NCBI GenBank assembly: GCA_964036155.1
Contig: OZ038423.1
Location: forward strand, 33,619,249 to 33,683,248
Length of the DNA: 64,000 nucleotides
Direction of reading: 5' to 3'
Source: Diploscapter coronatus
Lineage: Eukaryota > Nematoda > Chromadorea > Rhabditida > Rhabditidae
Position 1 is the first letter of the stretch; the number at the start of each line of letters is the position of its first letter. A program made the translations under genes and the position numbers. Positions 11,639 through 24,360 of this stretch are shown here, in pieces. The notes beneath the pieces were generated by a model that was not told the origin of the DNA, did not search any database, and saw only the letters and a list, made by a program, of their open reading frames with translations.

Positions 11639-14600
11639 ATGGGGATTTCTGGAATTCGACTCATCTGTTTAATTCTCGATACGATGTTGATTTTGTTGCT
11701 GTTGACCAATGTGGGAGCTATCAATCCGATTGCTGATGATCCGAAACTACGGCCGCAGATTTGCAACAACGGCACGCAGTTCGAGTGCATCTGTCGAATA
11801 CCCGATGAAATGGTCCTAGAGAGGACTCCCTACAAGGACAAGAAAAAATGCACTCAGTTGATCAAGGTGGGATTTTTATCTTCAATACAAGTCTAGTATT
11901 TCAAAACTATTGCTACCTTTTGAAATTTTCAACAAAGAATGTTGCAATTTCCTATTGTTTCTTATCATTTTGGGGATTAGTTTTTCAAGTTTCCTCAAAA
12001 GATTAGATATCTTCTTATTTTTCTCTAAGCTGAATATGCGTTTCGTCAGACTGGATTAGGCTTTCACAAGTCCGACGCCAATTTCTCATTCTCATGATAT
12101 TCTCCTCACAAGTATGAAATGAAAGGCTTGCGCGGTGGCTATGAATGAATTATTCTATTTCTTTTTATTTCTCACGATTTCTAAATCAACTTGAACATTA
12201 GCGATTTTCGGCCCATAGTTCACAAACTAAATCGAGGAATGATTCTTGAGGTTATTTTGCTCTGCTATACAATCGCATGTAACGCGATACATGCCTGAAA
12301 TAACATGTGTATGGTCAAAAAATAATGTTCCGCGTTTGTTTCGCGAGTTTCAAGCAGCACTTCGCGTATTTTGCCAAAGCGCCGAGCGCGTGTGGTTGAG
12401 CGTCTTTATCTCTCTTTCACCTTATTGATTCTCGTGCTGGCTTTTTCGTCTTTTCATCTATCTGCAAGAGCGTTTTTCGTTCGTTCCTCTTCATTTGTCA
12501 GTGTCTTTCTGTCTTTCCATTCCGAACTCCATCCTGCATTCGCTGCCTTTGAAAAGCCCGTTTGTGCGGTTCTTCTCCATTGCGTGAAGGTTTGTCTCCC
12601 GGTCCTTGCCGTGGCAGTAACTCTATCCCCTTTATCTGCTTCTTTTCTGTCTTTTTGTTCTCGCCTACTTCCTCCGTCTAGCCTTATCTCAAGCGTCAAG
12701 CCTCCAGACTCAAAACGTGTGGCGGCGTCGCATTCTGATTTGTGTGTAAAGCTGTTTTCATGAGATTCTAGTCGTTTTACGCAGAAGAAAACAGCCCGAA
12801 GAATCATCTGGCTTGAGGAATTGCTGCAATGGAAGTCAGAAAGACGGATCCTGGCTGCAGAGCTTATGTGTATCCTCCAGCAATGGAAAAAGGGCATCGT
12901 TAAGTCCGCAGTGTTACACTCGGAATTAACGGGGGGAGATGAGGGAGTTATGATTCCGACGATAATCAAAATGATAAAGATTGCTGGAACGGCTGGCGGA
13001 TCGATCGATTCTATCTTTCGGGAATTCAAAATAACGAAGCTTCTCACTCTTCAGATATGGAAGCAGATAGAATTCCACCCAACTTTGATATTTTCCGAAC
13101 GGTAGATTTTTATCTGAAAAGGTGTCAGGTTCCGTTGGAAATCACTTTGTGCCATGCGCAGCTGTTCGTATTCCGATGATAATTGAATCAATGAACCTAA
13201 CGAATTTACCGGTTGCCATAGCGAAGGGAAGTGAGTCGAGTTCGATCGAAAAAGAGCTTTATCTCAAAAGTATAACTAAACAGCTGGGAAGAAAGGAAGG
13301 AATATGAACAAAAGACTCAAACTTGACAAGTCGAATTGTTGAAAGCCTCAATCTGCCAGAACTCTTCTAAAATTCATAGCAATTGCCGAAATTTGAAAAA
13401 AAAAGTCCAGAATTGTTTTTTTGTGCCAGAAAATATCCTCAATCTCACAGAAAATTGCATGCGAAAACTTGGAAAAAGCTTTTTGACTGAAAAAAATCAT
13501 TATTTTATCATGATTTTAGTCAGCTATCATCATCTCTCAAATCAGTTGTTTGCGATTACAATTTTAACAGAATCGTCATCGCACAACAATTTTTGCATCT
13601 GACTAAACGTAATTCTATGTTCTAAAATCCCTAGATCTGTTTATTCGTGCAAAATGAGCATATTCATTCAAGTGTTAGGTGTAATCCTGTTTCATTTCAC
13701 ATATCTTTTCGAATATCGCTCGACTTGTCGCACCCTAATTCAGCTTAGAAATTCACACCCGGCAGAGCTCGTCCTGCCCGATTCAACAGCGGTAATTTGA
13801 TGTAATGAAACATTCAGCAGCGACTTTCTGTCCCTCCTCCTTGAAATAACCACCCGTTGGCCCATTGAACTTTCGTATAGCTTCTCGAGCAGAAAAAAAT
13901 CGTGAAAGTTCAAAACTTAACGAGTGGAAATGAAATTGGCTTCGAATTTCAAACTGCTAGAGCAGATAATATGTTATACGAGAAGAGCGAAAATTAGTCG
14001 AGTTCGTTCTATAGATTTTAGCCGAAGAATTGTATTGTTCGATTTCAACAGAATGAATCGTCACCAATAAAGTGAAAAACGCTGAGCATTCAGTTTCGCT
14101 AACTACAAAATACTAACTTGAAAATCGCGTTAAACTTCGGCAAAAAATAATTATCCGAATAATATTTTGATTTAATAATTTTACTTTCATGCATCAGAAT
14201 CAATTTTGTTATTTTTGGGATCAAAACCAGTTCCTTCGTCCAGCATAAGCTCTAGTTTTCGAACGATGTTATTTCGTTTTATGAGGTATGGGATGGAGTT
14301 TTTGCTCGCATATGAGTGGTCCGTTGCATCTCATTCCATTCACTTATTTCTTTCCTCCATTAGAGTTGCATCGTGTGTTTTCTTTGTTTCTTCATTTGTC
14401 TTTTACTGTGTTTGGTTTGTTTGATATTCATAGAGATACATTCTTGTCGTGGCTCTTGGAATTCGGAAGAAATGAAAAAGACGACATGCGAATTAAAGAG
14501 GGAAGACCAGTCAGAACGCTTCGAACCATTTTTAATTCCCCAGCTTTTAGTCTCAAATGCACGCGTTTATACTCGTGCCAAATCTCGTGCGATGCACAAG

Positions 14601-17600
14601 AATTCAACAAAAATGAAATTCTCGTCATTCAGACGAAACGCCATAAAACCCTGCAAATTTAGATTTTTCTTTTCCGTGATATCTCATGATGATAACATTT
14701 ATTTTGCATAAAACTGATGATCCGATCCAGAAACGCTTTGGAATTTCTTGGAATATGACTTGCATATTCTTTGATTCATCAGGAATAATCTGCTTCAGAA
14801 AATCCTGGAAAACGCGATTTTTGTCTATTTTGCGAGTTGAAAGACCCGCGCGCAAATTTTGGAAAAATAGAAAATAAAAGAGGAAAAGTAGAAAAACGAA
14901 AAGCAAAGAAAATTTGAGGAAAAAGAAGAGAAAAATGACGACGCTTTTCGTGTCTCTGCATTTCGGCATTCATTCAGTCATTCACAAACTGCACTGTGAA
15001 TACGAGAGTGAATGGGAGCGTTGCTGAATGCCGAGATGCAGAGCTGAATAATAAGAGATGGATTTTTGAAAATGCACCAAGAGTTGCTCGAAACCTAGCA
15101 AAAATAACAATAAGAATAAGAAAAGGCTAAGCTTTTATTGCTAAGTTAGTTTCAGGGGTTTTTCGATAGAGTAAGCTTTTCTGGCAACACATAATGATGG
15201 AATATAGACATTTACCATGCATTTTTGGAGCACTATCTGCATTTGTATTCGAGAAGAATTGATCTTCATGTAAAATATGAACATCGCTAAAATTGCCAAG
15301 TATTTTGGAGAAATTTTCATATTTTTCGGATTTTGACACCTCCCAAATCATGTGTCTTCTATGCATGGCATTTTACACGTGTTTTTAATGGATTTTGGCA
15401 CAAGAAGACGTGAAACGTAAACACTATCCACGATGGATTCAGAGGATGTTCTCATTTTATTCCAGGCAGATTTTTTGGATTATGTTTGACCACATAGAGA
15501 GAAACAGAATTCCTTGCGCTCTGAATCTGGCAGCTCAACTTATCGAGCAAAAACATAAAAGGCGCTGGGGAATTGTGTGCAAATTCGAGAGATGAATAAG
15601 AAAAAGCTCAAAAGAAAGAGAAAAACGCGCGAAAAAAGTGGAAAACCGCCAGAAAATCGAAGGAAGAAGTTTCCTCGAAATCTCTAAATAGTTGAATATT
15701 TGAAAGGAGTTGTAGGTTACTACAATAATTTGAATGGATAATAATGGACAGAAAACTGAAAATCAAAGATGTATGACAAAACGATATCTTGGAAATCTCC
15801 GATTCTGATAACAAGAAGCTATTTGTTCAAGACTTCTAATGCATAGTTATTGTTGACAGCTGGTCAGAACCTTTCCTATAGTTAGAAGCAGGAATGGCCA
15901 TTAGAACTCCTTATATATTCTAGTAATTTTCATCAGTAAAAGCATAATTTTTCCTAGTAGCCAGAAAGTATATTTTTGTGGAATTTTTCTTCAGGACAAT
16001 AATAATGCAGATAGTTATTGCGAGGAATGATGAAATGAGTGTCTAAAGCATAATCCTAGCAGATCTTGTCTAAGGAATAAATTGCACTAAGCAACAATTC
16101 AGTTTCAATTTTTCAAGTTGACCAAAATAATGTTCTCATTTTTTCAGAGTCGTGAATTGCCAGTAGTGGATATGCGAATGCGTCATGCGGATTTCGAAGC
16201 GATGCTGCACACGAAGGAGAGGTATGAGAACTATTTCAAACGACGCATCGCCACGATCGTGTCCAAGTACTGCGAGCATCAGACCAACGAATGTCCAGGA
16301 ACAGCTCTTCGGCTTCAGGAGGTAATCCAATTTCCACGCTTCCGCCTCCACTCCACACTTCACTCACTTCATTCTTATTTCTGCCAGCTTTTCTGTGCTA
16401 TTTTCACGTTTACCTAGGATCTAGGGAAGATTTGCAATAGGTTGTACACTAATAGGGCTGGTAAGCTAGATCAAACTGATTGGCCATTTTTAACATAAAA
16501 TGATCATTCATTAGCACTTATGAGCTCACGAAGTAGAAAATCTCAACTACATGATTCAAGCTTCCTAATATCCATTGAATTGCTTTGAAAAATTCTTTCA
16601 ATTCGTGTTTCAATAAGTTGAATTTCTCTCTATCCTAATCTGCTCGCTCTATTTCCTGCATTTTTCAACCAATTTGCAAGTACCTAACGCAAATTTCCAT
16701 AGTTTTGAAGGATTCTAATCAGTTTGCAGTTATTTCCCTACTTGTGTTGGCCCTAACTATGCTTTCCAAACCCATCGTTAAAAACCCCATTTCTAATTTC
16801 TAATTGTCCAATGATATCCCCTGATTAATCCTGATTGATAGGCTCTTTCCATTGACAACTGATTGCGAGAGAGTGCAAGTGACTTACGACAGATCCTGAA
16901 AATGAGCAGAAGGAGAAGTTGAGATTTTGGAAGATCTTCATCAAAATTGAAGCGAGAAAGACAAATTCAAACGTGGTATCAAATCTTCTCCATTCGAATT
17001 AATAAAATTCGGTTCGAAATTTTGACCTTTGAAAATTTCCGAAGAAGTAGATTCGAGTCGTCTAATCATAACAATAGATTTTCTAAGCTTTTCCTTCTAC
17101 AACAAAAAAGCCTCATCCATCTTTCCATCTTTTCAACATTTTCCCAATCACCAGAACAAGTTTGAGTGATATTGAGCGATCTCGCAGGGCAATTCTCCCT
17201 CTGCAATTGCATCATCAACTCACATCTCCGTGTCTGCCCATTTTCCTTACTCAACCTACTCATTTTGCCAGAGTCTCATTCGCATTCTCATACTCAGCCC
17301 GAGTCCAAAACTCCTTGTGCTCCCTCTTTTTCCTCATAACTTTCCTAATTTTTCCTCTCTACATCTTTAGCTTCTGTTATTTCAGCATTTTCTGCCTTCT
17401 CCCTCAAACTCGCCTGCCAACAGCTGACATTTCTCCTCAACTTCTTCCTCTCCCAACATTCTCCCTACTCTCTTTCATTCTCTTGTTTTCATTTTTCCTT
17501 TTAATTCAGTCGATATCAGCTCAGCTCCACAGCTTTCAGCCTTCAAATTCACCCACCCCTCCCCTCCCCTTTTTCTCATTTCAGTCTCAATTTCTTCTAT

Positions 17601-20600
17601 TATTTACTTGAACCCGAATTTTTAAAGCCTCGAAAACTCACTCAATTCAAATCCTAGTCCGTTTTCACGCAAGTTATGCAAATTTTGCGATACTCGTTCC
17701 AAAATTTGAAATGATGCGTGAATTTTGAGAACTTACCGAGATGCTATCATGATAGACATGTAAAGAATTATAATTAGCATCATTTTTCTGCTTATAAATT
17801 TTACAGGAAGGCGAATTCTTACAAGTTTCATTAGTTACTCTGACATTTTCAATAATATTTTGTCTAATTTTATTCGAATTCGATCCCCTCAATCTGTACT
17901 AAACTTGTGTGCCTAATTCCCTTTGTTTGTGTCAAAAGGTTTCGACTACAAATTGGATTCTTTTCTTTCCCCCATTTTTGCATTTTCATTTCGTTCATTT
18001 TGTCATTCCATTTGCCTTTGCCTTTCTCACGAATATCACATTATCCAGACCCAGGGAGTAGAAAATAGGAAAAATAAAGAAATAAACCAATACTCTGACA
18101 CTCGTTCTAGAGCACATTTCACACATAGTCATATTTTATAATATCGCCTAGAAATCGTAGCTTCTTGCATAATTCGCCACCGAAACATTGCTATTATTTG
18201 CAAAATCCATGCAATTTTAGGCTTGTTAGTAATAGAAAAATGAAATTGGTGAATTTTTCAAGTAAATGCTGTGTGATTCGCTGATGAATTATAGAGCTCA
18301 CCGATAATTCTCCCCAGTTTTAAATGAGGATTACGGTTTACAGAACTATACAGAATTTCAAAAACCGCCTATGATTTTCATGCTCACTCTTATTTATGGA
18401 TATCTGAAATCCGTGTCTATCCTTCTCTATATTCAGCTCGTTCCATCAATTCCCTCTGCCCGCAGAATCGCAGCTTTGCCAGTCATTCTTCATTTTCCCT
18501 TTTCCTCCCAAACTGGCTTTGTTTTTCCCGCTTCTCGTCATTCTCTGTCCGTTTTGCTATCGAGTTTTGTTAGGAAATGGGCTTCAAATAAATATTGCAA
18601 TGCTCTGCACTATCTCTATTTTCTTTTCAAATTGATTGCTGATTAACTTCTGCTGGGAATTATATTTTCTCATTATTTTGTGATATTTTGAGACATATAT
18701 GAGATATTTTTGAACCCTGGATAACATATTTTCGTTACGAATTTGCTAAATTTCCTATCCATTTTCCCTGCAAAATGAGCCGTTAGACATTTTCCAAAAT
18801 ATTTTGCTCAGATCAGGTTTAAAAGTAGCAAAGAATGTACTTTTCTAACTGAAACGCTGAGGACATTCCTCAGAAATCCTAGGCGATCGATACATTTTCC
18901 TCAGTTTACAGTCACTCTCTGCATTAATCAGCTTTGTGACATTTGAGTATCCCTCGTTTTCATCGTCGACTTTTCCGCTTCGTTCCAGCGACATGCACAT
19001 CTCTGCAGAGCGACGATATTGAATTTCGGTCGAATGAAACCAAAAATCATCTGCATTCTCCGCGTTTCTACTTCCTTCATCCTCTAGGTTCATTCGATTT
19101 CACACCTTTTTCCTCTTAGCCTAGGTGAGAACAAACTAACTGTCATCCGAACCGACATTAAGTCAATAGTCATTGATACTTTCCTTGAAAATCCCAGCCG
19201 TTGGTTTTAAAGTTTTTTTCTGGATTTTAGTGAAACTTTAGATCTAGGATACAATTTCTTTATGCTGAAATTCAAAGAAAATGTTCAAGAAGTTCGCTTT
19301 TTTGCCGATTATTCCTCACAATTCCTGTGTTTTCAATGGCTGTCCACGATGCCATTTCACTATTCATTAAGCAGCGTAAACAATAGTGCTTTGAAGAGGG
19401 GAATTTAGGGGATGAATAGACATGAATATTTTACGGCAATGACATCAAAATAGCCACCATACTTCCGCTCATCCCTGAAATTCTAGGCAATACGAGAATA
19501 GGGGATACGGAAATTTTTGTGTTTGTTTCATTTCCGAATTCTCAAGAGACGATTTCCTCAAACCTCGAAAAATGAGACGAGTCATAACATGTAGCTAAAC
19601 AATGTCCTGAATCGTTGCCGTATTATCAATCTCTTACCAATCAGATTTGGACTTGCTAATAATAATACTTTTACACAAAAAAAACTATTGATTCCTCGAT
19701 TTTTTCTCTCAATCGAATCGAATAGGGCTAAAATAAAGGTTTTAAGATATTGAATTGTTCTTCAAGTAGGAGTTGTACGATTGAAGAGGCTAGAAGGATT
19801 CAGTGTTTACCAATCGGATCTCCTTTAGCAAGTCCAGATTTGTCGTACGAGAATTGGATACTAATGTTCTTTCTGATGGTAATGATCTGTTGTAGGCGCC
19901 TTCTGCTGTTTCGTCGTCTGGCCAGTCCCCAGCAGCCGCACAAACCTCTTCCCCTCCTCCATTCGAAATCGATAGTTCCGTTCTCTATGCAAACGACGAT
20001 GATCCCGAGCCTCTGCTAACTCAGGCACCCACATTTCCATTCATTCCTAGTCTCGATAGAGAGTAACCCAGCTTCTCCCCCGCTTTCATTCAGTTCCACA
20101 ACAACAATTGGTTTCGTTTCATTTCCGCACAACCAAAGCAGAACTTCCAGAACACAATCAAATTTCTAATAGTCTAGTCACAATATATAATTTGTGTTAG
20201 TAGAGAAAATTCACCTCAAAACAGAACCTCTTTGTGTCTTTATATAAGGATCAAAACAACAAATTTGTATGTCGCCAAATTTTAGAGCTACAACAATAAC
20301 ATGCTCAAAACAATTAAAACAGCACTCTAAGCTGCATAACGACAGTTCGGGAAGCTCTGTAAATCCATATCGTGTCGTCCTCTTTCTTCCTAAGTTCCGT
20401 TCAGTTTCAGTTTCAGTTTCAGTTCGGTTAACCGCCCGCCTGCATCTTCTAGTCGCTCTCATTTTCCTCCTTCCTTCTTTTCCACGGGCCGTTTCGTTTC
20501 TGCTTCTTCGTCAATTTAACCGAATTCAAAATGTGCGGCCGGCTAATTTCCATTGAGAATTGGTCAATTGCTCGGGTAGAAAACAGAAACGAAATGCGGC

Positions 20601-23600
20601 AAAACAATGATGATGCAATGCGTGTAGTCGAGTAGTCCATTGTGAATTTGCAGACAAAGTGGGAGGGTTTTCGGTTAGACAACTATAAATTGGTTGATTT
20701 TATTATTTCCACGATTTAAATATCAACCATTTTAAAAGATTTCAACGAAGACAAGCCACTCTTCTGCTAATGTCTTTACAACCCTAACCGAAAACTTTCT
20801 GCTGTAGAACTTGATCATCGATAATCTTCCTCGCGATTTTGAAACTCTGAGATAAGTGAATTTCAGGAGAACGTAGTGATTTTGAACGTGGACAAGATGG
20901 AAAAGAACACGACCCGAATTCTGTTCGCAGTGACGAAGAGTTTGGGAGAAGCGGGGCAACTGACGACCGAAGGCACGATGGAGTCGGAGAAGGTCAATCA
21001 AGATTATGATATTTACGTTTTCACAAAAGATGTTGAAATTTTTTTAAATTCACAAACTGTTTCGAACTTGAAAGAACTATCATTAGAAAGAAAATCACTT
21101 CGAATCTGACGAAACAATTACTATCCAGCTATTTTGAATAGCTTCTGTTTCGATTTCGAACATTTTTAAAAGCTCATTCAGACTTAGACCTTCCAAATCC
21201 GATTAAACCTCGTCACTGTTTTACATTAGCTAAATCGATATAACGAAATTATAGACTCAAATATCATGTCTTCATGCACCGATTTACAGATGAAGACGAT
21301 CCTTGCCAGTCAGAGAGGCGTTCTGTCTCGGATACTCGGGGGAGTCAAGTTGGACAGCGTCAGGACTGCAAGGCTAAAAAGGGAACTCTCCAAAGAAGAC
21401 ACCGATAATTCTAGGTAAAAAACGACAAAAATAAGCAAACACGTTAAAGTTTTCAGGTTAATTATAATTGTTACATGTGTAGCGATATTCTTTGTTATTT
21501 GCTACATTATTGCTATTGTTCGACTGATTTTGTGAGTGATTTTAAAACGGGTTTATCAAATAAAGCAGACATTTAGGTATTGCCGCAAGAAGAAAATGCG
21601 GTCGAAAGCGAATTCGAAAATCGACATTACGGATGCAACGACGACGTACGGCGCCATTGAAAAGGGCCGACGTCGGACGCGAAACGGGTCTGCATTGTCC
21701 AAGGAAGAAAAGCAACCGCTTACCGGAATTCCTGAGGTAATACATTTTTTTTAAATAGATGATCACAAAATTTGGAACAATGTGTGATAACTGACAATGT
21801 CTTGTTTACTGAAGTTATCCGAATAAAACACTATCCTTCAAATTCTAGTAGTTTTATCCAAATCTGCTTCAGCATAATTGAATGAACGAAAGACCAAATT
21901 TCAGACATTGCTCCAGTCTTTTGTTCACAATTGTGAGAACAAGTCAATTTCTTGTTCATCCTCTAAATCTAATAAATAGCTTCAAATTGATCCAAGAACA
22001 AAATAGGATTGATATTTCAAAAAGGAAGTGAAAAAGCATCAGCGCGGAACACATACATTCATTATCTCATCTCGTTAATTTAGTTGGACAACTACGAGCC
22101 TCGCGTAGAGAAGCCTGAGGAAACATCAGCGAGGAAAGCAAGGAGAATGTTCGCTTGCGATGCCTCGCAACTGCCCAGAGAACCCACTATGGACTCTCAA
22201 ATGGACGAGGTTTCTCCCGCTGTTGCCGCTGCGACTGCAGCTCGTGTCATGAAGGCATTGGATTCGGTCGAAAACTCTATTGCCGAGGAGCCGCCACAGA
22301 CTACAGTGAAAGTAGTGCAGGTAGGAGTTATTGAATTTTCATTCAACGAACCCTGATTCTTAGGAAGAAGAATCTCCAAAGAAAGTCGAGCAGAAGACCA
22401 ACAAAGAAGCTCAGCAGAAACAAGAACCTACTTCTGCGGTTCCAGCTCCTTCGGCCACTACATTCAAAGCTTCCGATTTTCTGCCGAGCGGAGAAGCTGA
22501 AGAGGAGGAATCTCAGAACTCGCAGCCAGTTACGACGTTCCGCTTCAAAGCTGCTCACTTCACTCCTTCCGACCCACTAAATGCCTGGGACGAAGCTGAC
22601 AGTTCATCCTCAGCTGCCGCTCCTCCTCCTCCCGAAGTGCCTGCTGCTTCTGTCTCATCTTCTGACAAGGAGCAGGGCAAGTCCACAGAGGCACTCGAGA
22701 CAGAAAGGAGCGAATCTGACACGGCAACTAGCAACACGGCCAACACGGTCATCCACATGCCTTCCCGAATGCCTAAAGTCATCGTCGATTCGACTGAATC
22801 AACAGGAACAGATCCAGACACATCTGACACTGTTCAGGAAGTAAGAATGCTCATTTAGTTTAAGCACAAGTATACAACACTCTAAATCTCATCGGACTTG
22901 TTGGTAGATGAATTCTATAATCAAGTCTCAGAAAAGAACCTATATAAATGAAAAGAGCATGAAAGGACACGAATTGCTCTCTTTTAACCTTCAAGATTAT
23001 ATTTGGAAATAGATATATAAGAGAACAAATAAGAGCTATTTGAGGACCACTTTTAAATTACCTAGTGCCTTTCACAACACCAACAAGTTTGATATTCTCA
23101 CTTCGTTCTTGTCATAAGCTCCGTCTTCTTTTGTGCATTTTTAGGATATTCAATCTGAAGTTTCTGGCAAGGACGAATAAAAATTTGATAGATAGCGAAC
23201 TCTTTCTTTCGAAGATAAAGCAGCACGTGAAATGCAGTTTCCCGAGGGTTTTGATTTGAACCGAATAACCGACTCTGTTATGAATTCGCAGTACTAATCA
23301 AGATGCTTTGTCAGGACGAGGAGGAGGTTTATGAACGACCGAAGTCTCGTCGAGGCAGCCGAGTTGATGAGCCGGACATCGATGCGCTGTTGGACATGGG
23401 GAAACTTCAATTGTTCACTGACCTGATCGAGCCGGACACGATCAACAACAATCAGCCGTTGCCTGACCTGATCGACATCGATCCCGAGAAGCGGAACGCA
23501 TTCGTCCCTTCACCTGTCTCGCCCGCTGGATCTAGCTCCCGCGAACGATGGTCGAGCAGTGAAGGAGATGTCGAGGTACACAGATGATTTGAGAATGGTT

Positions 23601-24360
23601 GAAAAGAAGTTTATTTTATTTGATAAAACCTCTTACTCTTACCTGAGAATGATCACATTGCGATACGTTCAAGACTATCCCTTTTGAAGTGACCGAATAA
23701 CGAGTTTCCCCTTCAATTTGTTTTTATTTTGGTTCAAATCTGATAACGAAAACTAATTACTTGACGATCAATTGCAACTAACCTTTTCCTTAACTAATCT
23801 CTGAAAATGCGAAAAAGAATATCTGAATCTAAAATGGGGGACTGAAATATCGAGCATGACAAGAGCAGTGTTATTTAGGTGTACTATAAGCTGTCTGACG
23901 AGGACAATGAAGAGCCGACGAAGGACTGGGCTGAAATTGAGAACAAGAAGAATACGGCCACAAACAAGCAGAAGCAACCCAATCATGCCGACACTAATGA
24001 ATCAGAAACCGAGGAGGAAGACAACAAGGTTTGTAAATAATGTTTATCTATATAAATAGAATTGAATTGAATCTATTGGTTTTTGCATTTTTTCCCTTTT
24101 ATGTCTAGTAGAAATTCTTATTTTGTACCAAGTTAAAGTGCAACGTGAAAAAGACAACAATGTGAATATTGGTGCAGATAATAATAAAAAAGGAAGAGCA
24201 TGCAGGTGACGATAAACTAGAAATCCTAAAAATTCTCATAAATCCCAACAGAAAAATATTCATTTTCCAGGAGCACGCCCCAGATGACAACTCATTTGTC
24301 TACATGCGACTTGCTGAGCAGCCGAGTCCGCTGCCACCTGCTGACTCACAGGATGAATAA
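11639..24360 (+). CDS. Single-pass type I membrane protein with long acidic cytoplasmic tail
   Basis: Eleven exons (11639-11866, 16148-16321, 20867-20992, 21290-21414, 21457-21531, 21577-21736, 22084-22320, 22364-22840, 23315-23575, 23879-24028, 24271-24360) join in phase to give 700 residues. The N-terminus has a signal peptide (LICLILDTMLILLLLTNVGA). A small Cys cluster (ICNN, FECICR, KKCT) and a folded ectodomain with two further Cys (KYCEHQTNEC) and an N-glycosylation site (NTT) follow. An RLKR furin-type site lies near residue 207. One TM segment (LIIIVTCVAIFFVICYIIAI, about 219-240) is followed by a basic stop-transfer YCRKKK. The tail of about 455 residues is rich in Glu/Ser/Pro and contains two similar motifs, FKASDFLPS and FKAAHFTPS. 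The product is not recognised; it may be a nematode-restricted receptor or shed ligand. Introns 1-3 are 4.3, 4.5 and 0.3 kb. Confidence 0.8.
11867..16147 (+). other. Intron 1 of the 700-residue membrane protein gene
   Basis: A 4.3-kb intron. It holds an opposite-strand open frame of 197 codons at 13047-12454, judged non-coding. Nothing else in it can be supported as a gene. Confidence 0.6.
16322..20866 (+). other. Intron 2 of the membrane protein gene
   Basis: A 4.5-kb intron. It contains a strong C/T-rich stretch (about 17180-17600) and a candidate alternative terminal exon at 19896-20066. A short tandem of cagttt units lies at 20401-20424. No other gene was seen. Confidence 0.55.
19896..20066 (+). 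CDS. Candidate alternative terminal exon (secreted isoform)
   Basis: A CTGTTGTAG acceptor opens a 56-codon frame with protein-like, C/G-ending codons (APSAVSSSGQSPAAAQTSSP, then PFEIDSSVLY...) that stops at TAA. Its phase 0 matches the end of exon 2 (16321). It cannot splice on to exon 3 in phase, because the only donor-like GT (in GAGAGTAACC) leaves phase 2. It is therefore best read as an alternative 3' exon giving a protein of about 190 residues, with signal peptide and part of the ectodomain but no membrane anchor. It might instead belong to an unrecognised gene. Confidence 0.4.
   Translation, partial: APSAVSSSGQSPAAAQTSSPPPFEIDSSVLYANDDDPEPLLTQAPTFPFIPSLDRE

Noticed and set aside
12371..12763. 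130-codon plus-strand frame opposite the 197-codon antisense frame
   Set aside because: Long open frames on both strands in a less AT-rich patch; no acceptor, donor or recognisable domain.
14625..14973. Hydrophobic 114-codon frame on the minus strand
   Set aside because: The KFSLLFVFLLFLFYFLFF stretch is the reverse of an A/G-rich run and is low complexity, not a membrane protein with exon structure.
17162..17611. 149-codon open frame in intron 2 of the 700-residue membrane protein gene
   Set aside because: The region is a C/T-rich tract, so the translation is mostly Ser/Phe/Leu/Pro low complexity. There are no splice partners or family motif.
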